A stretch of 33,598 bases of DNA from Longimicrobium sp. GTDB taxonomy: Bacteria; Gemmatimonadota; Gemmatimonadetes; Longimicrobiales; Longimicrobiaceae. Shown here piece by piece: positions 23,579-31,563 of the stretch. A program made the position numbers and the translations under genes. The notes under the pieces were generated by a model. That model saw nothing but the letters and a program-made list of their open reading frames with translations. It did no database searches and was not told where the DNA came from. Within the stretch, counting starts at the first letter, position 1; the number at the start of each line of letters is the position of its first letter. The DNA lies in contig NZ_DASVSF010000084.1 in assembly GCF_036388275.1 (NCBI RefSeq), forward strand, positions 1 through 33,598, written 5' to 3'.

Positions 23579-25993
23579 TCAGCGTCCGAGGGCGAGACGC
23601 AGGCGTTGAAGGAGTACGGGAAGGCTGAAGGGCTTCGCCACGTGGTCGAACGCCCCCAGCCGCATCGCCCGGACGATCTCGGCCTCGTTCGACCGGACCG
23701 TGAGCATGATCACGCGCGTCGTTCCCAGCAGCCTGGCCTCTCCCAGGCGGCGGAGCACGGCGTGCCCGTCCAGCCCCGGCAGGTCCACGTCCAGCAGCAC
23801 CGTCCGCGCGGCCAGGGCGGGAGGAACGCCGGTCAACTGCTCCACCGCGGTCACGCCGTCCGTCACGACGCGGCAGGACAGGCCTTCCGCGTCGATGGCG
23901 TGCGCCAGCAGGCGCGCGATCACCGGGTCGTCCTCCACGACGAGCACGTCGACCGCCTGCGAATCGGACCGGCCGGGAACCCATCCCACGCCGCAGACGC
24001 GGTCCGCGCCCCCCGGTACGGCGCTGGCGGCCGCCCCGCGTGCCGCCCGTTCCAGCGCGGACACGTCGGTTCCGTCCGCCGGAAACACGGCCACTCCCGC
24101 CCGGACGGCGCCTGCCTCGTCGCCGACGGCCTCCAGCGCCTTGAGCAGCCGCTGCACGCCGGACGCCTTGTCCATGCCGTACATCACCACCGCCAGCTGC
24201 GCACGCGTCCAGCGCCCGAGAACATCCTCCGGGCGCAGGTGCTTCCTGAGCCGGCGTCCCACGCCGGCCAAGCTCGCCGCCGGCGCGTCCGGGGCAGCCT
24301 CGACGATTGCGAACGCGAACGGCTGCTCGCGGGCTTCGGCCAGCCGGAGCATGCGCGTAACGTCCGCCGTCACCGACTCGCGGTCCGCGAGTTCCTCGTG
24401 CCCGCTCCCGGTGTTCCGGGCGCCCAGGAGCCGAACCCGCTCCAGCCGGTTGTGCACGCGGGCGGCGAGCTCGGGCCCCACGATGGGCTTGGCCACGAAA
24501 TCGTCCGCCCCCGTCGCGAAGACCCGGTGGATGGTGTCTTTGCCGGCGCTCCCCGCCAGGAACATCACCGCCGTCGCCTGCCAGCGCGGATCGCCGCGCA
24601 TGGCCCTGCACAGCTCGATGCCGCTGACGGAGGGCATGTCCAGGTCGAGCAGCACCACGTCAGGGCGAATGCGGTCGAGGGCGGCCCAGAACCCCAGCGG
24701 GTCGCGAAGGGTCTCCACCTGCAGGCCGGAATCCGCGAGTACCGCGCGGACGGCGTGCAGCACCGCGTCGTCGTCGTCCACGGCGAGGACCACGCCTTCC
24801 CGGACGCCCGCGGGGCGAAGCAGGTCGACCACGACACGTGCGGCGTCGCGAGGTCGGGCGGGCGGGGACAGGTATCGTTCGGCGCCGTGGCGCGCGGCGG
24901 CGAGCCGGTCCGTAAGCGTGTTGGATGCGCCCAGCACCACGCAGGGGACGGGGGGTACGCGGGCGGCGAGCCACGACACCACTTCCAGCGGCCCGGAGCC
25001 ATTGACGACCACCGCCGCCGGGTTCAGCTTTCCCGCGAGCGTCCGCGCCTCGTCACGGCCGGCGAACACGGGCGTCATCCCGTCGGCCGAGAGGTGCACC
25101 CGCCAATCGCCCGCCGCGTCCGCGGGAATGTCCAGCAGGAGAACCCGTGTACCGGCGGGGCCGATGGGCGCCGCGCCGCGGGGACGGGAGGGCAGGACCG
25201 GCTCGTCCCGGAGCTCCCGCCCGATCCGCTCGCTGATTCCCGACAGCCGCAGCGCCTCGGCCGCGTCGATGGCCTGCCCCGTCGACAGGATGTGCTCCGC
25301 CTCCCGGGCGAGCCTGGATACCTCGGGAAAGCCGAAGGTACCCGCGGAACCGGCGAGCTTGTGCGCCTGGCGCTCGGCCATGCGGCGCTGGGCGTCCGGC
25401 AGTTCGCCCCGGGCCAGCGCCTGCGCGGCCGCGCCGATGTCCCGCGCGCGTGCGATGGCGTCCGGGCGATATCTCTTCCACGATTCTCGCAGCATCGCAC
25501 GGAGGCGTTCGTCCATGCTGGGGGCCGCCCGCGGTGCGACGGCCGCGAGCACGGGCACGTGCCTCCAGGACCGCGTGGCCTTCACCTCGCCCGCTTGGCG
25601 GGTGAGCGCGATCGCCGCGGTCACGTCGGGCGGAATCTCTCCGATGTGCCCCTCGCCGTCCTGCACGTACAGCAGGGCCAGGGTGCCGGGGGAAAGGGAA
25701 GGGTTCCGCTGCACCCGCCGCAACGCCGCCGCGGGGGATACGTCGCCCGCGATGATCGGCTCCAGCCCCCCGCGTGTTCGCGGCACGCCGGGCCGGTCCG
25801 GGCGCGGCGTACCGATCTCCACGAGCACGGCGGGCCGGCCGTGACGCACCGCTGCCCGGGCGATCTCCGCGGCCGCCGTCCGCCCCCACTCCCCCTCACG
25901 TGCGTCGGCAAAGGGAATCACGAGCACCGCGGAGTGTGCAGCCAGCCGGGCCACGAGCCCGGCCCGGGCGGGGGGCGGCACCTCGGGCGTCAC
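23579..25993 (-). CDS. Diverged paralogue of the diguanylate cyclase with inactive GGDEF domain
   Basis: This 804-residue protein (from GTG 25993) repeats the domain order of the neighbouring cyclase: N-terminal domain, Hpt with H211 (RQAHKLAGSAGTFGFPEV), degenerate receiver, full receiver with D450 (LLDLDMPSVSG), GGDEF-like domain and C-terminal receiver (TVLLDVDLPGLDG). The active-site GGEEF is replaced by TRAQL (596-600) and the nucleotide-binding DALTG and IDLD motifs are lost, so it cannot make c-di-GMP. The RxxD inhibitory site is kept (R587, D590, five residues before), which suggests c-di-GMP binding. The N-terminal 150 residues differ from the paralogue and resemble a CpsD/MinD-like P-loop domain without the lysine. 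The start is uncertain: GTG 26122 is possible. The two paralogues are tail to tail, 16 bases apart. Confidence 0.85.
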   Translation of the reverse strand: MTPEVPPPARAGLVARLAAHSAVLVIPFADAREGEWGRTAAAEIARAAVRHGRPAVLVEIGTPRPDRPGVPRTRGGLEPIIAGDVSPAAALRRVQRNPSLSPGTLALLYVQDGEGHIGEIPPDVTAAIALTRQAGEVKATRSWRHVPVLAAVAPRAAPSMDERLRAMLRESWKRYRPDAIARARDIGAAAQALARGELPDAQRRMAERQAHKLAGSAGTFGFPEVSRLAREAEHILSTGQAIDAAEALRLSGISERIGRELRDEPVLPSRPRGAAPIGPAGTRVLLLDIPADAAGDWRVHLSADGMTPVFAGRDEARTLAGKLNPAAVVVNGSGPLEVVSWLAARVPPVPCVVLGASNTLTDRLAAARHGAERYLSPPARPRDAARVVVDLLRPAGVREGVVLAVDDDDAVLHAVRAVLADSGLQVETLRDPLGFWAALDRIRPDVVLLDLDMPSVSGIELCRAMRGDPRWQATAVMFLAGSAGKDTIHRVFATGADDFVAKPIVGPELAARVHNRLERVRLLGARNTGSGHEELADRESVTADVTRMLRLAEAREQPFAFAIVEAAPDAPAASLAGVGRRLRKHLRPEDVLGRWTRAQLAVVMYGMDKASGVQRLLKALEAVGDEAGAVRAGVAVFPADGTDVSALERAARGAAASAVPGGADRVCGVGWVPGRSDSQAVDVLVVEDDPVIARLLAHAIDAEGLSCRVVTDGVTAVEQLTGVPPALAARTVLLDVDLPGLDGHAVLRRLGEARLLGTTRVIMLTVRSNEAEIVRAMRLGAFDHVAKPFSLPVLLQRLRLALGR

Positions 25994-26305
25994 GGAACCA
26001 CGGCCCGCCCGCCCCGCCGGCCGTGCCAGGGGGAATTCGCCGGACGCGTGCTGCGAAGCGACATGGATCGGGAAATCTTCGTCTTCGGGCGATGAACACG
26101 TAATGACCGGCCGATTGCGCACGACGTAGGCCGGCGAGGACGAACCCGCGCCGTTCCGTGCGGAGGCTCGCGTGACCGTAGCGGCGTGAATCGTGCCTAC
26201 GCGACGAGATCCCGAGGCGGCCCTCGTTGGGCCGGAACGGGACGGCCACCCCCGCTGCGCGCCGCCGGAGAGATCCGCTGTGCCGCCCACGCGCTTTCGA
26301 ACCAC
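25994..26305. other. Divergent intergenic region between the cyclase paralogue and the polysaccharide operon
   Basis: These 312 bases separate two diverging genes and must contain the promoter of the polysaccharide operon. No strong -35/-10 pair, operator or c-di-GMP riboswitch is evident by eye. Part of the region (25994-26122) may code for an N-terminal extension of the minus-strand protein. Confidence 0.4.
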
Positions 26306-27361
26306 ATGGATGCACAGTACCTCGTCGAGCGGGTGCTGGTCGCCGAGATCGTCGCCTTCGTGCTCGCGCTCCTGGCGCTCTTCGGGTACGCCATGCGAAC
26401 CGGCGCCCGGGAGCGCCGATTCGCCGTACCCCTGGCGCGGGGCCGGCGTGCGCTGATGGAAGTGGTGAGGACCGGGCGGCCGACCCAGGCCGACGAGGTG
26501 CTGCTGCGCAACCTTCCCACCCGGCTGAAGGTGCGCCTGTTCACGGAGCTGATTCCCAGCATCTCCGGCCAGGGGCGCGCGCAGCTGGGCGCCCTGGCGC
26601 GCGAGATCGGGCTGGTGCCCGTGGCCGAGCGGCTGGCGCGCTCCCGCTCGTGGCGCGACCGCCTGCTGGGGGTGCGCCTGCTGGCCACCATCGGCGGCGG
26701 GCAGGACATCGTTCCCGCCTTGCTGGACGACGGCCACTCCGGCGTGCGCGCCGAGGCGGTGGAGTGGGCCGGCGCGCATCCTACGCCCAAGATCATCGAG
26801 CGGCTGGTGGGGCTGCTTCCCGACACCGACTGCTACGGCCGCTTTGTGGTGCGCGACACCCTGCTGCGGCTGGGCGCCGCCACCATCGAGCCGCTGGTGC
26901 GCTACCTGGAAACCCACGACGGCGCGGCGGCCGAGCCGGCGCTGGACGTGGCCGCCGGCATCGCCCACCCCGCCTTCAGCGCCGTGGCGCTGCGGCTGTG
27001 CCACGACCCCGACGCGCCCGTGCGCGCCCGCGCCGCCGCGCTGGCCGGCGCCATCGGCGGCGAGGAAGCCGTGGGCGTGCTGCAGCGCATGGTGCACGAC
27101 GACGACGCGGGGGTGCGCGCCGCCGCCGCCGCCGCCCTCGGCCGGCTGGGGCACTGGCCCAGCGCCGCGGTGATCGCCCCGCTCCTGCGCGACCGCGCCT
27201 GGATCGTCCGCAGCCAGGGGGCGCTGGCGCTCCGTGGCCTGGGAAGCCCGGGCCACCTGTACCTGCGCCGGGGGCTGACGGACGAAGACCCCTTCGCGGC
27301 CGACATCTCCCGCCAGGTGCTGGACCTCCCGGAATCGTCGGCCGAGCGGGAGCGCTGGTGA
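26306..27361 (+). CDS. Membrane-anchored HEAT-repeat protein
   Basis: The 351-residue protein has one N-terminal membrane helix (about 10-30, VAEIVAFVLALLALFGYAM) followed by a cytoplasmic domain built of HEAT/PBS-lyase-type helical repeats (from about 110: DRLLGVRLLATIGGGQDIVP, HSGVRAEAVEWAGAHPTPK, APVRARAAALAGAIGGEEAV, AGVRAAAAAALGRLGHWPSA, AWIVRSQGALALRGLG). Such repeats form curved protein-binding surfaces. It begins the polysaccharide operon, and its TGA overlaps the ATG of the glycosyltransferase, so the two are probably made together and bind each other. A scaffold or regulatory-subunit role for the synthase is inference. ATG 26306 was chosen because the helix follows immediately. Confidence 0.85.
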   Translation: MDAQYLVERVLVAEIVAFVLALLALFGYAMRTGARERRFAVPLARGRRALMEVVRTGRPTQADEVLLRNLPTRLKVRLFTELIPSISGQGRAQLGALAREIGLVPVAERLARSRSWRDRLLGVRLLATIGGGQDIVPALLDDGHSGVRAEAVEWAGAHPTPKIIERLVGLLPDTDCYGRFVVRDTLLRLGAATIEPLVRYLETHDGAAAEPALDVAAGIAHPAFSAVALRLCHDPDAPVRARAAALAGAIGGEEAVGVLQRMVHDDDAGVRAAAAAALGRLGHWPSAAVIAPLLRDRAWIVRSQGALALRGLGSPGHLYLRRGLTDEDPFAADISRQVLDLPESSAERERW

Positions 27362-28785
27362 TGAACGTCGGCGAGTACGTTCAGCTCGTCCTGGTGCGGC
27401 TGGAGACGGCGATCCTCGTCTACTTCCTGCTGGTGAACGGGTGGTACCTGCTGCTGCTGCTCAGCGCGGGGTACGAGATGCGGGAGTACGTGCTGCTGGC
27501 GCGCGGCCGCGCCCGCTGGCGGCTGATGGGCTCGCGCGCCGCCCCCAGCATCTCCATGCTGGCCCCCGCCTACAACGAGGCCGCCACCATCTCCGAGAGC
27601 GTGCGGGGGCTGCTGGCGCTGTACTATCCCAACCTCGAGGTGGTGGTCGTCAACGACGGGTCCAAGGACGAAACCGTCCAGGTGCTGATGGACACCTTCG
27701 ACCTGGCGCCCATCCATCCCATCTACCAGAAGCGCATCCGCTCCAAGGACATCGTGGGCCTGTACCGCTCGCGCCTTCACCCCAACCTGGTGGTGGTCGA
27801 CAAGGTGAACGGGGGCAAGGCCGACGCGCTGAACGCCGGCTTGAACCTGGCCACCGGCGACCTGGTGTGCGCCATCGACGCCGACACGCTGATCGAGGCC
27901 GATTCGCTGCAACGGATGGTGGGCCCCTTCCTGCACCGCAACGACGTCGTCGCCGCCGGGGGCACCATCCGTATCGCCAACGGGTCCATCGTCGAGAACG
28001 GGCGGGTGACCCAGGCGCGGGCCCCGCGCGCCCTGATCCCCGGCTGCCAGGTGGTGGAGTACCTGCGCGCCTTTCTCTTCGGGCGCCTGGGATGGAACCG
28101 GCTGGGCGGAAACCTGATCATCTCCGGCGCGTTCGGCCTGTTCGACCGGCAGGCGATGATGAACGCGGGCGGCTACGAGCACGACACCGTGGGCGAGGAC
28201 ATGGAGATCGCCCTGCGGCTGCGGCGCACCGGCTACGAGACCAAGGGCCCGCACCAGATCGCCTTCGTCCCCGATCCCGTGGCCTGGACGGAGGCGCCCG
28301 AGTCCCGCCGCGTGCTGGGCCGGCAGCGCGACCGCTGGCACCGTGGCCTGGCCGACGTGCTGTGGCGGCACCGGGGCGTGATGTTCAACCCGAAGTACGG
28401 GACGATGGGGATGGTGGTGTACCCCTACTTCGTCATCGTGGAATTGATGGCGCCGGTGGTGGAGTTCATCGGGCTGCTGGGGCTGGTGCTGGGGCTGATG
28501 ATCGGGGCCATCAACCTGCCGTTCGCCATCCTCTTCTTTTTGGTGGCCTACGGCCTGGGCGCCGTGATGACGCTGATGACGCTGGTGATGGAAGAGATGT
28601 CGTTCCAGCGTTACGACACCTTCGCCGACCGCACGCTGCTCGTGCTCTGGGCGCTGGTGGAGAACGTGGGCTACCGCCAGCTGACGGTGTTCTGGCGCCT
28701 GCAGGGGATCTGGAAATACCTGCGCGGCAGCAAGAGCTGGGGAGCGATGGAGCGGAAGGGGTTCGCCCCGGCCGTGAAGAAGTAG
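27361..28785 (+). CDS. Processive family 2 glycosyltransferase (exopolysaccharide synthase, PgaC/BcsA-like)
   Basis: The 474-residue inner-membrane enzyme has an N-terminal helix (about 14-36), a cytoplasmic GT2 domain (about 60-330) and three to four C-terminal helices. All four motifs of processive synthases are present: D99 (VVNDGSKDE), DAD at 173-175 (AIDADT), the base in GED (E279-D280) and Q322-W326 (QRDRW). This pattern is shared by cellulose, chitin, hyaluronan and poly-N-acetylglucosamine synthases; which sugar is used cannot be read by eye. No PilZ domain is present, so any c-di-GMP control must come through another protein. It is coupled to the HEAT-repeat gene by a 1-base overlap. 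Confidence 0.92.
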   Translation: MNVGEYVQLVLVRLETAILVYFLLVNGWYLLLLLSAGYEMREYVLLARGRARWRLMGSRAAPSISMLAPAYNEAATISESVRGLLALYYPNLEVVVVNDGSKDETVQVLMDTFDLAPIHPIYQKRIRSKDIVGLYRSRLHPNLVVVDKVNGGKADALNAGLNLATGDLVCAIDADTLIEADSLQRMVGPFLHRNDVVAAGGTIRIANGSIVENGRVTQARAPRALIPGCQVVEYLRAFLFGRLGWNRLGGNLIISGAFGLFDRQAMMNAGGYEHDTVGEDMEIALRLRRTGYETKGPHQIAFVPDPVAWTEAPESRRVLGRQRDRWHRGLADVLWRHRGVMFNPKYGTMGMVVYPYFVIVELMAPVVEFIGLLGLVLGLMIGAINLPFAILFFLVAYGLGAVMTLMTLVMEEMSFQRYDTFADRTLLVLWALVENVGYRQLTVFWRLQGIWKYLRGSKSWGAMERKGFAPAVKK

Positions 28786-28947
28786 CCCCTTCCGATGGCG
28801 CGAGGGCGGAACGATGGATCGGGTCGCCGGGGACCGGATCGGCACGGCGTGTGAACAGCCGGGTGAACGATGCCCGAGTCCGGCGGATCGGGCAGCTGGA
28901 CGGGTCGATGACGAGCCGGATCGGGCCGAGGAAAACACGGGAGTGAG
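28786..28947. other. Gap between synthase and hydrolase genes
   Basis: These 162 bases contain no gene. GC-rich short repeats of the type CGGATCGGG (28883, 28916 region) could fold, but no clear promoter or terminator is seen. The downstream genes may have an internal start here. Confidence 0.35.
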
Positions 28948-31563
28948 ATGACGGCAGGCGTGTGGACGGTCCTGGTGGCGGCGGCCGTGCTGGCGGCGCC
29001 GCCAGCGTGGGCGCAGGCGTGCCCCGAGGCGGGCAACGCACGGACGGAGGCGGGGTGGACGGCGTTCCGCGCCGGAAACGTGGACGCGGCGCGCGCGGCG
29101 TTCGAGGCGGCGCTCGCACGCTGCCCCCGGCACCTGGGCGCGCGTACCGGCGCCGGCTACGTGGCGCTGCGGCAGGACCGCGCCACCGAGGCGCGCCGCG
29201 CGTTCGAGTCCGTGGCGACCGACGCTCCCCGCAGCGTCGACGCGCTGGTGGGGCTGGGCCTCGCCGCCTGGCGGCTGGGTGACCGCGACGCGGCGCGGGC
29301 GGCGTTCACGCGGGTGCAGGCGCTGGACGCCGCCAACGCCGAGGCGCGCGACTACCTGGCCCGGCTCGGTCCCGCGCCGGCGGCGCGGCCCGCGCGCCCG
29401 CCCCTGCGCCTCCCCGACACGCTCACGTATCCCGCGCGCACGCACGGCGACCGCTTCGAGATCCGCACCGCGCGGGGGTGGGAACCGTTCTACATCAAGG
29501 GCGTGAACCTGGGGGCGGCCCTCCCCGGCAAGCATCCCAGCGAGTTTCCCGACTCCGCCACCTACGCCGGCTGGCTCGCGCAGATGGCGGAGATGGGCAC
29601 CAACACCGTGCGCGTCTACACCATCCATCCGCCCCACTTCTACGGCGCGGTGCGGGCGCACAACCTGGCCCATCCGCGGGCGCCGCTCTGGCTGGTGCAC
29701 GGCGTGTGGGCCGAGCTGCCGCCCAGCGACGACTTCGCGGGGGCCGCCTGGGAGGGCGAGTTCTTCCGGGAGATGCGCGACGTGGTCGACGTGCTGCACG
29801 GCCGCGCCGACGTCGTCGAGCGGCCCGGGCACGCCGGCGGCTTCTTCACGGCCGACGTGTCGCCCTGGGTGCTGGCGTACATCATCGGGCGCGAGTGGGA
29901 GCCCATCTCCGTGGTGGAGTTCAACCGGCTCCATCCCGAGCTGCGCGCGTTTCGCGGCCGCTACCTGGTGATGGAGGGCGGCACGCCCATGGACGCGTGG
30001 CTGGCCAGGGCGTCGGAGCACATCGTCGCCTACGAAACGGAGACGTACCGCGCCCAGCGCCCGGTGGCGTACACCAACTGGCCCACGCTGGACCCCATCA
30101 CCCACCCCACCGAAAGCACGGTGGCGGAGGAAGTCGCCATCCGCGAGCGGCTGGGCGAGCAGGTGGGCACGCCGCCGCCGCCGTTCGACAACGACGCCAC
30201 CGGGCTCGACGCCAACCTGGTGAAGCCCACGGCCGCGCTGCCGGCGGGGTGGTTCGCCAGCTACCACGCCTATCCCTACTACCCGGACTTCATGGTGCTG
30301 GACCGCGGCTACAACGCCGCGCGCTCCAGCGAGGGGCCGTCCAACTACTTCGGCTACCTGACCCACCTCAAGCGCCACCACGCGAACCTTCCGGTGGTGA
30401 TCAGCGAGTACGGCGTGCCGGCCAGCATCGGGTCGGCGCACCTGCAGCCGCAGGGGCAGCACCACGGCGGCGTCACCGAGGCGCAGATGGCCGCCATCGA
30501 CGCCCGGCTCACCCGCGAGATCGCCGAGGCGGGAATGGCCGGGGGAGTGGTGTTCGCGTGGATCGACGAGTGGTTCAAGAAGAACTGGCTCGTGATGCCC
30601 TTCGAGATTCCCCTGGAGCGCACCCGCCTCTGGCACAACCGGCTCGACGCGGAGCAGCACTACGGCATGGTGGCCATGGACCCCGGCGAGGTGGTGCCCG
30701 GCGCCACCCTGGCCGCCCGCGCCGCCGCCTGGCGTGCTCGCCCGGCCCTCTCGTCCGCGGCCGGCGTCACCGTGCGCGCCGCGGCCGACGAGGCGTACCT
30801 GTGGCTGTACGTGGAGCACGGGGGCGCCGACGAGGTCCTGGTGGGCTTTGACGTGGTGAAGCCGGCCGCGGGCGACTTCCGCTGGCCGGGGCAGGTGGGC
30901 GAGCGGCTTCCCGTGGGACTGGAGTTCGTGCTCCAGGCACGGGGCGGCGAGGTGCGGCTGCTGGCGGACCCCGCCAGCAACCCGCTCGCCGTGGGCGCCA
31001 GCCGGCCGCTGGCCGTGGACCCCGTGCCGCCGCCCGCGATGGAGGCGCCGCTCCCCGGCTTTTTCTGGGGACGGTTCCAGCAGTGGTACAACCGCCCGTT
31101 CCTCAGCCGGCCCAACGCGGACGGCATGTACGACTCCATGCGCGTGCTGACCAACCGGCGCCGCTTCGGGCGGGACGGGGTGGAGTACGCCAGCTTCGGC
31201 TACGACCGCGGCCTGCTGCGCCAGGGCAACGCGCCGGATGGGCTGTGGGAGCGCGGCGACGGCGTGCTGGAGGTGCGCATCCCCTGGATGCTGTTGAACT
31301 TTACCGACCCCAGCGAGCGCCGGGTGCTGCAGGACCCGCCCGGCGCGCCCCCGGCGGAGTTCGGCACGGCGGCGGTGGAGGGCATCCGGCTGATGGCGGC
31401 CGCGCGGCGGGGCGACCGCTGGACGCAGTGGCCGGCCGCCGCGCCGTTCACCTGGCCCGCCTGGGAGGCGCCGCGCTGGCGTGCCCGCACCCGCCCCGTT
31501 TTCGACTCCATGCGCGAAACCTTTCGCACCATGGCCACGCCCGTCACGGAGAACGATCGATGA
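28948..31563 (+). CDS. Exported TPR-glycoside hydrolase fusion
   Basis: This 871-residue protein has a signal peptide (cleavage after AWA, about residue 23), about three TPR units (30-150: GWTAFRAGNVDAARAAFEAA, LVGLGLAAWRLGDRDAARAA), a TIM-barrel glycosidase domain (about 165-600) and a C-terminal beta-rich region (about 610-860). The barrel begins FYIKGVNLGAALPGKHPSEF and shows clan GH-A features: a likely acid/base Glu in GREWEP (E316 or E318) and a likely nucleophile E487 in VISEYGVP. It would cut or trim the polymer made by the synthase, like BcsZ or PgaB in other secretion systems; the sugar specificity is unknown. The TPR part may dock with the exporter. Its stop overlaps the exporter ATG by 4 bases. 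Confidence 0.85.
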   Translation: MTAGVWTVLVAAAVLAAPPAWAQACPEAGNARTEAGWTAFRAGNVDAARAAFEAALARCPRHLGARTGAGYVALRQDRATEARRAFESVATDAPRSVDALVGLGLAAWRLGDRDAARAAFTRVQALDAANAEARDYLARLGPAPAARPARPPLRLPDTLTYPARTHGDRFEIRTARGWEPFYIKGVNLGAALPGKHPSEFPDSATYAGWLAQMAEMGTNTVRVYTIHPPHFYGAVRAHNLAHPRAPLWLVHGVWAELPPSDDFAGAAWEGEFFREMRDVVDVLHGRADVVERPGHAGGFFTADVSPWVLAYIIGREWEPISVVEFNRLHPELRAFRGRYLVMEGGTPMDAWLARASEHIVAYETETYRAQRPVAYTNWPTLDPITHPTESTVAEEVAIRERLGEQVGTPPPPFDNDATGLDANLVKPTAALPAGWFASYHAYPYYPDFMVLDRGYNAARSSEGPSNYFGYLTHLKRHHANLPVVISEYGVPASIGSAHLQPQGQHHGGVTEAQMAAIDARLTREIAEAGMAGGVVFAWIDEWFKKNWLVMPFEIPLERTRLWHNRLDAEQHYGMVAMDPGEVVPGATLAARAAAWRARPALSSAAGVTVRAAADEAYLWLYVEHGGADEVLVGFDVVKPAAGDFRWPGQVGERLPVGLEFVLQARGGEVRLLADPASNPLAVGASRPLAVDPVPPPAMEAPLPGFFWGRFQQWYNRPFLSRPNADGMYDSMRVLTNRRRFGRDGVEYASFGYDRGLLRQGNAPDGLWERGDGVLEVRIPWMLLNFTDPSERRVLQDPPGAPPAEFGTAAVEGIRLMAAARRGDRWTQWPAAAPFTWPAWEAPRWRARTRPVFDSMRETFRTMATPVTENDR

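Noticed and set aside
25994..26305. c-di-GMP riboswitch before the polysaccharide operon
   Set aside because: No GEMM-type conserved core was found by eye in this spacer or in 28786-28947.
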